A DNA stretch of 64,000 nucleotides. It comes from Thermoplasmata archaeon UBA61 (GTDB taxonomy: Archaea > Thermoplasmatota > Thermoplasmata > Lutacidiplasmatales > UBA184). Under the pieces are notes generated by a model that saw only the letters and a list, made by a program, of their open reading frames with translations, was not told the DNA's origin and searched no databases. The stretch spans positions 62,001 through 126,000 of the forward strand of contig DASW01000003.1 in the NCBI GenBank assembly GCA_002503985.1, read 5' to 3'. Below are positions 16,251 through 24,351 of this stretch, in pieces. Made by a program: the position numbers and the translations under genes. Position 1 is the first letter of the stretch. Each line of letters starts with the position of its first letter.

Positions 16251-17234
16251 TCACTTCTCCCCGAGCGCGCTCGCCGCGACGTGGGCTAGGACCGCCTCGA
16301 GCTGGATCCGGTCGGACGCTCCCTGAGCGAGACGGAAGTCCACCTCGCCGAGGTACTCGAGCAGCCGGACCTTCTCCCGCGCGGAGAGGACGGTATCGGG
16401 GATGTCGGGAAGGTAGCTGTGGATCGCCTTCAGGATGTCCTCGCCGGACGCGCCGCGCTCGACGAACATTGCGAACAGTCGGTCCCTCGCTTCCCGGAAG
16501 TTCCCGCCGAGCGCGGCGGTGAGCATCCCCTCGACCTCGCGGCGGAGCGGAATCGTGGCGTACTCCTTGATCGTTTCCGCGGTGACGCTGTCGGAGTGCG
16601 TCCCGGCGAGCTGCAGGAGGTTCGTGGCCCGCCGCATGTCGCCGCCGCTCGCGGTCAGGATCGTCTCTAAAGCCTCGGGGGAGACCTTCTTCCCCTCTCC
16701 CGTGGCGATCCGCTTGATCTGGGTGCGCACGGCTTCTGGGGAGTAGGCTCGGAACCGGAACACCGCACACCGCGACTGGATCGGGTCGATGATGCGGGAG
16801 GAGTAGTTGCACGAGAGGATGAACCGGCACGACCCCGAGTAGCGCTCCATCAGCCGTCGCAGCGAGGCCTGGGCCTCGGAGGTCAGGTTGTCGGCCTCGT
16901 CTAGGAACAGGACCTTGAACCCGACGCCGCCGATCGGTGCGGTCCGGGCGTACTGCTTGATCGTCGTTCGGACCGTGTCGATGCCGCGCTCGTCGCTGGC
17001 GTTAAGTTCCAAAAACGAGCCGCGCCACTCGCTCCCGAAGAGGTCCCGGGCGAGCGCCAGGGCGGCGGTGGTCTTGCCGCTCCCCGGCGGGCCGGCGAAG
17101 AGGAGGTGCGGCATTGACCGCTTCTCGGCGTACGACCGCAGCAGAGGGAGGATGGACTCCTGACCCACCATCTCCTTGAGGGAACAGGGCCGGTACTTCT
17201 CCACCCAAACGGCCTCGGACCCGCGAGCCGCCAT
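16251..17234 (-). CDS. rfcS: Replication factor C small subunit
   Basis: A 327-residue AAA+ clamp-loader subunit that opens the PCNA ring and places it on DNA. Walker A GPPGSGKT is at residues 48-55, Walker B FLDEADN at 111-117, and the SRC arginine-finger motif at 155-157. The C-terminal helical collar is complete. The protein has no intein. The TATA-like TAATTAGG lies about 30 bases upstream. It is the first gene of a tight operon with moaC and moaB. Confidence 0.97.
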   Translation of the reverse strand: MAARGSEAVWVEKYRPCSLKEMVGQESILPLLRSYAEKRSMPHLLFAGPPGSGKTTAALALARDLFGSEWRGSFLELNASDERGIDTVRTTIKQYARTAPIGGVGFKVLFLDEADNLTSEAQASLRRLMERYSGSCRFILSCNYSSRIIDPIQSRCAVFRFRAYSPEAVRTQIKRIATGEGKKVSPEALETILTASGGDMRRATNLLQLAGTHSDSVTAETIKEYATIPLRREVEGMLTAALGGNFREARDRLFAMFVERGASGEDILKAIHSYLPDIPDTVLSAREKVRLLEYLGEVDFRLAQGASDRIQLEAVLAHVAASALGEK

Positions 17235-17283
17235 CGTTCTCCTGTCGCGTTCTCCCGGGCGGCCTAATTAGGGTTGCTTGAGC

Positions 17284-17730
17284 CTACGGAACGGGCCCGG
17301 CGCTGAGGGAGGACGTCCTCGCCTCCAGCCGACGCTCGTCCGCGCGGTGACGGCAGAGAGCCTCCGCAAGCACCCGCCCGTATTGCCCGAGCGCTTGCCG
17401 GTGTCCCCCGTGGTCATCCCCCTCGACGACCCGTAGGAACCCCCAGAGCTGCTCTACGGATATTTCGAACCATACATGGTCACTGAGCAAGACCTTCGCT
17501 TCGCGGGCGGTCTCCTCGTCAACGTACTGGAGTGGAGCTATCCAGGGGTCGGCCGAGGCCCGGTGGGCGGAGACCGCCTCCGCGACCGCGGACAAGGCCG
17601 TTCGGATGTCCGATATCGGATATTCCTCGAGAAGGACAAGGCCGTAGCTCCAGCGCTCCAGCCAATCGACCAGCTCGTCGAACGCCCGAGGAGGAGAACG
17701 GAGGTCGACCTCCGGTCGCGAGAGCGGCAC
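17284..17730 (-). CDS. Hypothetical protein
   Basis: A 148-residue, mostly helical and acidic soluble protein that I do not recognise. Helical stretches include FDELVDWLERWSYGLVLLEEY and SVEQLWGFLRVVEG. A GGAGG directly abuts the GTG start, which is closer than usual, so the true start may be slightly different. It lies upstream of the RFC operon on the same strand but with a separate promoter between them. No function can be assigned. Confidence 0.55.
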   Translation of the reverse strand: MPLSRPEVDLRSPPRAFDELVDWLERWSYGLVLLEEYPISDIRTALSAVAEAVSAHRASADPWIAPLQYVDEETAREAKVLLSDHVWFEISVEQLWGFLRVVEGDDHGGHRQALGQYGRVLAEALCRHRADERRLEARTSSLSAGPVP

Positions 17731-17982
17731 CCTCCTCTCTTCGGTCGCGGGGGGAAATCGGTTGCGGTCTCAGGCTCACATCTCGCTCGGTGGTCGGGGC
17801 GGGTGAGCGTTCGGCGTGCGTCCGGAGGATGCCCCCCAGGTCTATCCTGGACCCGATGAACGGCGTCTACCTGCGGTCCGTGGTCGAGCATGCGATGAGC
17901 CAGCGAGGATTCCCGAACCCCAAGCCTCCTCGGCGAACGGGCGAACCGATCGAGCGGCCGGCGAACGAGCCGCGCCCACGAA

Positions 17983-19020
17983 CTAGGTTCCGGCCATCGG
18001 CGGCGGGCCCGTAGCGCCGAGGGGCACCTCGAGGATCGCGGCACGCCCGTTCAGGGTCCGGCGGAGACGATAGAGCAGGTAGATGAACAGCGCACTGACC
18101 AAGAGGATCCCGGGGACCGCGATGAACTCGATGAGCACGTCCCAGGCGAACAGCGCGGCAAGCATACCGACGGCGAAGTAGAACTCGGACCGCTCGAGGT
18201 CCTCGGTCCCGACCGAGCGGAGGATCAGGAAGAGGGCCGCCGCGTTGGCCAGGACCAAGAACACCCCCGCGCCGACCGCGGGAATGGCGCGTGTCGTGGA
18301 GAACACGAGGACGAGACAATACGCGGCGAACTCGACAACTCCGAGAAGGACGATCGCGTTTCGGCCCGCCCTCCGGGGTCCGGGCTTGACGGCCAGCAGG
18401 TATCGGGGCGCCCACAGCGCGAGGGCGACCAGAAGCGCGACGAGCGCGACAAAGAAGGCGAGGGCGGCGGGGGACGGGCCGTGTCCGACGAGGGATCCGA
18501 AGACCACGACCTCGCCGACGAACACGCACGCGAGGGAGATGACCCCACGACGTCCGAACCAGCGGACGGGCGCCGCTCGGGGGAACCAGAGGTTGGTCAG
18601 GAGGATTGGGAGGGCGATCGAGTATGTGGCGTGGAATACGGTGAGGGCGAGCGCCCAGAGCCAGTTCACACCGAAGAGGTGACCGTAGGAGCCTAGAGCG
18701 TCGACCGGAGGTCCCGACGGGAGGAAGAAGGTGTGGACCTCGAACCCTTCCTCGGCGATCCCGTACGCGGCACCTAGGAAGAGGATGGACGCCCAGCCCT
18801 TGTGGTACGCGGCCGCGAACTCCCGGATGAGGAGCGCCCCGCAACCGTAGAGGGCGATGTCGAGCAGGAACCCGACGACGAACCCGATCGGGTTGAAGAA
18901 CAGCTCACTGATCGGGGTCGAGCCGGTGAGGAGCTCGGGGATGCTCGGGGCGAGGAGAAGGAGGGTGATCGCCGGAAGGTTTCGCCGAACCCAGGCCCTC
19001 AGGCGGAGGCCGGCCCGCAC
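17983..19020 (-). CDS. Polytopic membrane protein
   Basis: A 345-residue protein with about nine predicted helices and a GTG start. The loop LIREFAAAYHKGWASI is followed by a helix ending GIAEEGFEVHTFF. The paired Glu next to a helix recalls CPBP and PrsW intramembrane proteases, but the second Glu/His motifs that would confirm this are not clear. Later helices have no recognised signature. It is divergent from the SppA-like protease gene. The function is unknown. Confidence 0.6.
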   Translation of the reverse strand: MRAGLRLRAWVRRNLPAITLLLLAPSIPELLTGSTPISELFFNPIGFVVGFLLDIALYGCGALLIREFAAAYHKGWASILFLGAAYGIAEEGFEVHTFFLPSGPPVDALGSYGHLFGVNWLWALALTVFHATYSIALPILLTNLWFPRAAPVRWFGRRGVISLACVFVGEVVVFGSLVGHGPSPAALAFFVALVALLVALALWAPRYLLAVKPGPRRAGRNAIVLLGVVEFAAYCLVLVFSTTRAIPAVGAGVFLVLANAAALFLILRSVGTEDLERSEFYFAVGMLAALFAWDVLIEFIAVPGILLVSALFIYLLYRLRRTLNGRAAILEVPLGATGPPPMAGT

Positions 19021-19112
19021 ACTCGTCGTTGCGTGGTCCGATTACTTGAATCATCGGCTCCAAGCGGGGGCGGCGGGCGTTATTAGCCGGGGGCGACTCG
19101 TGCCCACCGTCC

Positions 19113-19907
19113 ATGCGCGAACTCCTCGCCCATGTTGCCTTTCGGGGGACGATCCGAGAACGAAGCGTGGAGCCGTACCTTCGGCTGTTGATGGCCCTCC
19201 GCTACAAGCGTCGGATCAAGGGCGTGCTCTTGGACCTCTCGAGCGGGGGAGGGGAAGCGATCGCCTCGATGGACTTCTACCTCGCCGTCAAGCGGCTCGA
19301 CGCGGTCAAGCCGGTCTACGCGGCGATCGGGTCGATGGGGGCCTCGGGTGCGTACATGGCCGCTCTCGGTGCGCGCAAGATCTTCGCCTACCCGGAGTCG
19401 GACGTCGGCTCGATCGGGGTCATCTCGGCCCACTTCGCGGTCCGTGACCTCTTGCGTCGCCTCGGGGTGTCGGTCGAGCTTCTTCATGCGGGCGAGCACA
19501 AGGACGCCTACCAGGGATACCGCCCTCTCACGGAGGTCGAGCGGGCCAAGCTCCAGGCGATCACCCAGGAAGGCTACGACGTCTTCGTCCAGCTCGTCGC
19601 GAAGGAGCGGAAGCGGACGGTCGAGGAGATCCTTCCCCTTGCCACGGGGGAATTCTGGACCGGGACCCAGGCGCTCAAGCTCGGCCTCATTGACGCTCTC
19701 GCGGACCGGGAGGCGGCGCTCGAGGAGCTCGCCCAGTTCACCGGCGTTCCCTCCCGCAAGACGGTCCGCGTGACCCCTCCCAGGTCCTTTCTCGACCGCC
19801 TCATCGTGGGCAGTGCCGCGAGTCTCGGCTCGAGCTTCGTCGGTCGTTTCCAGGACGCGGTCGAGGACGCCATCCTCGACAGCGAGCGCTACACGCTTCT
19901 TCGCTGA
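19113..19907 (+). CDS. SppA-like serine peptidase (family S49)
   Basis: A 264-residue protein with the S49 fold. The proposed nucleophile is S78 in GASGAYMAA, the GSIGV segment is at 99-103, and the general-base lysine is K130 in AGEHKDAYQG. SppA enzymes degrade leftover signal peptides at the membrane. Unlike typical SppA there is no N-terminal membrane anchor; the chain starts directly in the crotonase-like core. It may act in the cytoplasm or on the membrane through the amphipathic C-terminus. A TATA-like GTTATTAG lies about 30 bases upstream. Sec61-beta, a secretion component, follows 47 bases later. Confidence 0.82.
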   Translation: MRELLAHVAFRGTIRERSVEPYLRLLMALRYKRRIKGVLLDLSSGGGEAIASMDFYLAVKRLDAVKPVYAAIGSMGASGAYMAALGARKIFAYPESDVGSIGVISAHFAVRDLLRRLGVSVELLHAGEHKDAYQGYRPLTEVERAKLQAITQEGYDVFVQLVAKERKRTVEEILPLATGEFWTGTQALKLGLIDALADREAALEELAQFTGVPSRKTVRVTPPRSFLDRLIVGSAASLGSSFVGRFQDAVEDAILDSERYTLLR

Positions 19908-19922
19908 CGGGCCCGCGAGCGG

Positions 19923-19929
19923 TTATATA
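19923..19929 (+). promoter_or_regulatory. TATA box of the Sec61-beta gene
   Basis: TTATATA lies 26 bases before the ATG at 19955, so the transcript is expected to be leaderless. Confidence 0.7.
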
Positions 19930-19954
19930 GGCCTCCAGCGGTCAAAGGTCGGAC

Positions 19955-20116
19955 ATGCCGGAAAAGCGCCAGCGGGGCTTCTCGAGTGCTGCGGGTCTCA
20001 TCCAGTACTACGACATGGAGGAGACGCGGGCGCTCCACCTCAACCCGTACCTCGTAATGGGGATGGGGATCGTAGCGGCCGTCTTCGTGGAAGTCCTCAA
20101 CTGGCGGCTCGTCTAG
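19955..20116 (+). CDS. Preprotein translocase Sec61-beta subunit (SecG-like)
   Basis: A 53-residue protein with the typical archaeal Sec61-beta layout. A polar N-terminus contains FSSAAGLIQYYD, a loop ALHLNPYLV follows, and then one C-terminal helix (about residues 34-50). It is the small non-essential subunit of the SecYE channel. The pattern 'SAAGL..Y.......ikl.P..V' is the family signature. It is just too short for usual ORF cut-offs. It has its own TATA box and ends in the TTAG repeat shared with the convergent Taw1 gene. Confidence 0.9.
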   Translation: MPEKRQRGFSSAAGLIQYYDMEETRALHLNPYLVMGMGIVAAVFVEVLNWRLV

Positions 20117-20131
20117 TTAGTTAGTTAGTTA
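20113..20131. repeat. TTAG tandem repeat supplying stop codons to two convergent genes
   Basis: Four and a half copies of the 4-base unit TTAG join the ends of Sec61-beta (+) and Taw1 (-). Because the unit length is not a multiple of three, it places TAG stops in all three forward frames and TAA or TAG stops in all three reverse frames. Both genes use stops inside it. Confidence 0.85.
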
Positions 20132-21115
20132 GATCCCCGCGAGCGCCTCGACCACGGGCAACGGCGTTACCTCGGGCGTCCGGCCCGGGAGGAATCGTCC
20201 CTCGGACGACCGGCCCAGCAGCGCGACCTTCGAATCCGGTGATTCGTCGAGGTAGAGGTAACCGGTCTTCGTCGCGAGGCGATGTGCGAACTCCGAGACC
20301 TCCTTGTGGGTTGGTTCCTGGTCCCGCCCGAGACGGTGGCGGGACTTGCCCATGTAGACGTACCCTTTGGGTTCGATGAAATCCGGGCGTGCGATCTGGT
20401 CGAGCTCGGCGTACGCGCCGACCCAGCCCAGATTCCACCCCTTCACGAGGGTGTGACGCACCACCCGTCGGGTCGGCAGCTCCCGAACGATGGAAAGCGA
20501 CTCGAGGAGCCGCTCCCACGCATCCTCCTGCGCCGGCAAGGTGAGACGACGGAAGACCTCGGCGTTCGGCGCCGTCACGGAGACGTAGAGCTGTGTGGGG
20601 AGGGGGTCGAGCGCGCGAAGGGCGTCGGGGTTCGTGCCGTTCGTCACGAGGAACGTGGTGATCCCGCGTTCGTGGCAGAGCTCGAGGAACCGGTTCAGCT
20701 TCGGGTAGAGCGTCGGTTCGCCCGTCAGGGAGATCGCGATGTGCCTCGGCGTCTGGGCCTCGTCCCAGCGGTCGAGACGGACGTCGGGGTCCCCTTTGAA
20801 CCCGGAGAGGATCCGCCGCTGCGCCTCGACCGAACGGTCGAGCAGCGCCTCGGGGTCGTCGTACTCCACCATCGTCTCGTCGTTCTCCCAACCCTGGTTC
20901 CGCCAGCAGAAGCGGCAGTGCAGGTTGCACGAATCGATGGCGGGCGACATCTGTAAGCACCGGTGGCTCTCGATGCCGTAGAACCGACCCTTGTAGCAAT
21001 CCCGGCCTCGGGCGAGCGATTCGCGCGACCAGTAGCAGAGCTTGACCGCGCTGTGCTTCCCGACGAGCTGGTAGCCTTGACCGACGAGGTCGTTCGAAAG
21101 GTCCTGGTCGGCCAT
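20129..21115 (-). CDS. taw1: S-adenosylmethionine-dependent tRNA 4-demethylwyosine synthase Taw1
   Basis: A 328-residue radical SAM enzyme that uses pyruvate to build the tricyclic base 4-demethylwyosine at G37 of tRNA-Phe. The radical SAM cysteines are C63, C67 and C70 (CNLHCRFC). Three further cysteines, C27, C40 and C53, match the second iron-sulfur cluster of archaeal TYW1. The SLTGEPTLYP segment binds SAM. The enzyme acts on the m1G37 made by Trm5, which is also encoded in this window. A TATA-like CTTATGG lies about 30 bases upstream. Confidence 0.95.
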   Translation of the reverse strand: MADQDLSNDLVGQGYQLVGKHSAVKLCYWSRESLARGRDCYKGRFYGIESHRCLQMSPAIDSCNLHCRFCWRNQGWENDETMVEYDDPEALLDRSVEAQRRILSGFKGDPDVRLDRWDEAQTPRHIAISLTGEPTLYPKLNRFLELCHERGITTFLVTNGTNPDALRALDPLPTQLYVSVTAPNAEVFRRLTLPAQEDAWERLLESLSIVRELPTRRVVRHTLVKGWNLGWVGAYAELDQIARPDFIEPKGYVYMGKSRHRLGRDQEPTHKEVSEFAHRLATKTGYLYLDESPDSKVALLGRSSEGRFLPGRTPEVTPLPVVEALAGI

Positions 21116-21189
21116 CGCTCGACGGCTCGACCGAGGTTCGACCCATAAGGCTTTCCAAAACGTCGTTCCGGTCGACGTTCTAGGGGGGA

Positions 21190-22440
21190 ATGTCGGTGGA
21201 CCGGAACGTTCGCTGGCTCGGCCTCGGGGCCGTCGTTCGAGCCACCGGGGTGAGCCTGGTCCTCCCGTTCCTCGTCCTCTACTTGCGGAACGTCCTCGCC
21301 GTGGGCTACGTGGAGATCGGCCTCCTGGTCGCGCTCACCGGCGTCGTGCCGCTATTGATCGTTCCGTTCGCGGGCCTCCTGACCGACCGGGTCGGCCGCC
21401 GTCGAGTCTTCATCCTGGCTCTGGTCGCCGAGGCGGCCTCGGTCCTTGGGCTTTCGGAGACGATGCAGGTGCGGTCGCTGGTCGGCGTGCTGGTGCTGGC
21501 CAGCGTGGTCCAGGTCGTCGGCACCATCGCCGGCCCGGCGATCTCGGCGTACGTCGCGGACTTCACCCAGGGGTCGGACCGGACCATGGGATACACCTGG
21601 GTGCGGATCGGGTGGAACGTCGGGTTCACGGTCGGCGTCTTCGGGGGCGGCGTTCTCATCGGTTTCATCGGATTCGTGGACGTCGCGCTCGTCGCCGGCG
21701 TGGTGTTGCTCGTCAGCACGGGGTTCCTGGCTTGGTTCCTGGACCCATCCCCGTTCGACCTCCGGCGGGCGACCGGTTCGACGCCATCGCTTGGCGAGGA
21801 AGCGCCGGTTCGTCCCGCATCGATGCGCCAGAGTCTCACCATCCTCGCCCGGGACCGACCGTTCCTCGCGATGTGCGGCGCGGTGGCGCTCGCTGGGTTG
21901 ACCGAGGGGCAATGGGGGACGATCTTCCCGCTCTACGTCAACACGGTCCTCGGGATCTCGTACGCGATCCTTGGGGCCGGCCTCGCGTTGAACGGCCTCG
22001 TGGTCGTCTTCGGCCAGGCCCCGATGACCCGGGCCTCACTAGGCCACCGCCACACGACCCTCTTCGTCATGGGGCTCGCGGCGTACGCCGCCGGGTTCCT
22101 CCTTTTCGGCCTCGTCGGACAGTTCGCGTTCGAGCTCGTTCCGGCGTTCTTCGTGGTCGTGTTCGTGCTGACGATCGGGGAGAACCTGGGCTCGATCCCG
22201 AGCACGACCCTTCCCTCGAACCTGGCGCCGGCCGCCGAGATCGGTTCCTACAACGGGGCCTTCTTCGCGATCGTCGGGCTCGGTTGGTTGCTCGCGCCGG
22301 TGTTGGGCGGAGCGGTGCTCGCCGCGAGCTCGAGCCCGCTCGTCGTGTGGGGGGTCCTCGTGGCGCCCGCGTTGCCGGCGGGGGCCATCCTCGCATTCTA
22401 CGTGACGCCACGGCTCCGCGCCGAGGCGAACCGGGCGTAG
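21190..22440 (+). CDS. Major facilitator superfamily transporter
   Basis: A 416-residue protein with about twelve helices in two halves. The loop between helices 2 and 3 carries the MFS signature GLLTDRVGRRRVF. A long cytoplasmic loop (about residues 183-212) separates the halves. It resembles drug and sugar efflux MFS proteins, but the substrate cannot be assigned. A GGGGGG run precedes the ATG at 21190. It is divergent from Taw1 and convergent with an ABC permease gene, so it stands alone. Confidence 0.85.
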   Translation: MSVDRNVRWLGLGAVVRATGVSLVLPFLVLYLRNVLAVGYVEIGLLVALTGVVPLLIVPFAGLLTDRVGRRRVFILALVAEAASVLGLSETMQVRSLVGVLVLASVVQVVGTIAGPAISAYVADFTQGSDRTMGYTWVRIGWNVGFTVGVFGGGVLIGFIGFVDVALVAGVVLLVSTGFLAWFLDPSPFDLRRATGSTPSLGEEAPVRPASMRQSLTILARDRPFLAMCGAVALAGLTEGQWGTIFPLYVNTVLGISYAILGAGLALNGLVVVFGQAPMTRASLGHRHTTLFVMGLAAYAAGFLLFGLVGQFAFELVPAFFVVVFVLTIGENLGSIPSTTLPSNLAPAAEIGSYNGAFFAIVGLGWLLAPVLGGAVLAASSSPLVVWGVLVAPALPAGAILAFYVTPRLRAEANRA

Positions 22441-22462
22441 GCCGGGAAAGGGACGAGCCGTC

Positions 22463-23356
22463 CTACGTGAACTCTTCGCGTTCGAAGAAGAGCAGCCCGC
22501 CGATGGTGGTGAGCAGCCAGTAGCCCGCCATCACCACTAGGCCCTCGAAGTAGGTCGGGTTGTAGGTTGTGACCGTCGCGCGGCCGAACGGGCTCCGGGT
22601 CGTCACGATGTGCCCCGGAACGCCGGTCAGAGGGTAGGCGTTGATGGAATTGACGTACGAGAGCAGGAACCAGGGCTCGGTGTGGGCGAGGCTGACGATG
22701 ACCTCCTGGATGATACTGAAGCCGAACAGGAACAGGATCGCGACCACGAGAACGGCGTACGCGCTCGTCTTGAACAGCGAGCTGAACAGGAAGACGAAGC
22801 CCAGGAGCGCGAGCAAGTAGAGAAGGGTGATCGCGAACGACTCGATCAGCGGGATGGGAACGGAGAACGCTCCGGCTCCGAGGTAGTACACGGCGTTGCC
22901 GGTGACGATGATCAGGTACACGATGAGCGAGACGATCGAGGCCGCGAGCGTGGCCAGGTACTTCCCCGCGTAGACCGTGGTCCGCTTGATGGGAAGGCCC
23001 ATCAGGAAGTAGCCGGTCTTGTTCTGGAACTCGCCCGCGATCGCGTCGCCGCCGAAGATGATCCCGGCGAAGACGATGACGACGCCCGCGCCACCCGCCC
23101 AGAGCCCTCCGTAGAGGTCGTCGGCGTTGTCGATGAGCCCGGCCGGCCGGAAATAGGCGACCACGGTGGTCAGGATCGCCCCGGCGGCGAGGACGATCCC
23201 CATCATGAGGATGAACCGCCGAGACCGGAGGAAGTCGCGGAACTGGTATCGGGAGAGGATCAGCGCCTGCGCGACGGTGGTCGGGACGGTTCCGATTGCG
23301 CCAGCGGGCGCGGTGGCGGATGCGTCGGCGGGAGCGAAGGTGGGCGTGGCGCTCAT
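22463..23356 (-). CDS. ABC-2 family permease
   Basis: A 297-residue permease with a low-complexity Ala/Thr-rich start, a conserved YQFRDFLRSRRF cytoplasmic segment and six predicted helices. It has the ABC-2 motif FGGDAIAGEFQNKTGYFLMGLPIKR between helices 2 and 3, typical of NosY/YhaP-like systems. Start is ATG at 23356, overlapping the ATPase gene by four bases; the much longer open frame to 24208 is a shadow of the ATPase gene. The substrate is unknown. Confidence 0.87.
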   Translation of the reverse strand: MSATPTFAPADASATAPAGAIGTVPTTVAQALILSRYQFRDFLRSRRFILMMGIVLAAGAILTTVVAYFRPAGLIDNADDLYGGLWAGGAGVVIVFAGIIFGGDAIAGEFQNKTGYFLMGLPIKRTTVYAGKYLATLAASIVSLIVYLIIVTGNAVYYLGAGAFSVPIPLIESFAITLLYLLALLGFVFLFSSLFKTSAYAVLVVAILFLFGFSIIQEVIVSLAHTEPWFLLSYVNSINAYPLTGVPGHIVTTRSPFGRATVTTYNPTYFEGLVVMAGYWLLTTIGGLLFFEREEFT

Positions 23357-24300
23357 GCGTCCCCCACGGAGATCTCGCGGAGGTAGACCTCTTCGAGCGC
23401 ACTGCGAGACTCGCGGAAGCTCACAAGGCCGAGCTGCAGCGATGCGATCTTCTCGAGGAGGTGGGCCTGCTCGACGGGACCCCCCTTCACCTGTAATGTG
23501 ATCCGGTTGGCGTCGGTCCGAGACCAGCCCCCGACCTCGGGCAAAGCCCCGATCTGGGACGCCAGCACCGTTTCGTCGAGCGGCGAGGCGAACTCGGCCT
23601 CCACGGCCCGGACGCCTCCGCCGAGCCGCTGGGTGACGTTCGCTAGGCGGTCCGCGAAGAGGAGCTTTCCCCGGTCGAGGAGCGCGACCTCGTCGCAGAC
23701 GTCGACGACCTCGCTGAGGATGTGGCTGCTCATGAAGATCAGACGGTGGCCTTTCTTGAGGCCCCGGACGATCGACCGAACCTCGGCCATGCCGCGCGGG
23801 TCGAGGCCGGTGCTCGGCTCGTCCAGGATCACGACCTCCGGGTCCGATAGGAGTGCGGCGGCGATGTTCACGCGCTGCTTCATTCCCTTGGAGAAGCTGC
23901 CGAACTTCTGGTCGGCCCACTCCATCATCTTGACCTCCTCGAGCACCGTCGTGGTCCGCGAGGCGACCTCCTCGGGCCGCATCCCCCGGAGGGCGCCGCT
24001 CATCTGGAACGCTTCGCGGGGCGTGAGAGATGGGTAGATCTCGGGCGACTCGATCAGGTCGCCGCACACCGAGAGGGCGCGCTTGCGGTCCTTCTGGACC
24101 GAAACCCCATTGATGAACGCCTCGCCCTCGCTCGGGAAGATGAGGTCGGTGAACATCTTCAGGGTCGTGGTCTTCCCGGCTCCGTTCGGTCCGAGGAATC
24201 CCACGCACTTCGACCCATCCACCTTGAGGTTAAGGTGGTCGAGCGCGGTGAACGAGCCGAACCGCTTCGTCAATCCGACGGCTTCGATACTCGGTGTCAT
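23353..24300 (-). CDS. ABC transporter ATP-binding protein
   Basis: A 315-residue ATPase with Walker A GPNGAGKTT at residues 37-45, signature FSKGMKQRV in the middle, Walker B VVILDEPSTGLD and an H-loop in FMSSHIL. The last 90 residues form the regulatory extension common to CcmA/NatA-type exporter ATPases. It forms a two-gene operon with the following permease. A TTTTTAG element about 38 bases upstream is the likely TATA box. Confidence 0.92.
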   Translation of the reverse strand: MTPSIEAVGLTKRFGSFTALDHLNLKVDGSKCVGFLGPNGAGKTTTLKMFTDLIFPSEGEAFINGVSVQKDRKRALSVCGDLIESPEIYPSLTPREAFQMSGALRGMRPEEVASRTTTVLEEVKMMEWADQKFGSFSKGMKQRVNIAAALLSDPEVVILDEPSTGLDPRGMAEVRSIVRGLKKGHRLIFMSSHILSEVVDVCDEVALLDRGKLLFADRLANVTQRLGGGVRAVEAEFASPLDETVLASQIGALPEVGGWSRTDANRITLQVKGGPVEQAHLLEKIASLQLGLVSFRESRSALEEVYLREISVGDA

Positions 24301-24351
24301 AGAGGCCTGAGGGTGAAGGGTCGTGGTGAGGGGCCTAAAAAGCGTACCGCA

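Noticed and set aside
22463..24208. 581-residue frame covering ABC permease and part of the ATPase gene
   Set aside because: Upstream of the ATG at 23356 it is an off-frame shadow of the ATPase gene.
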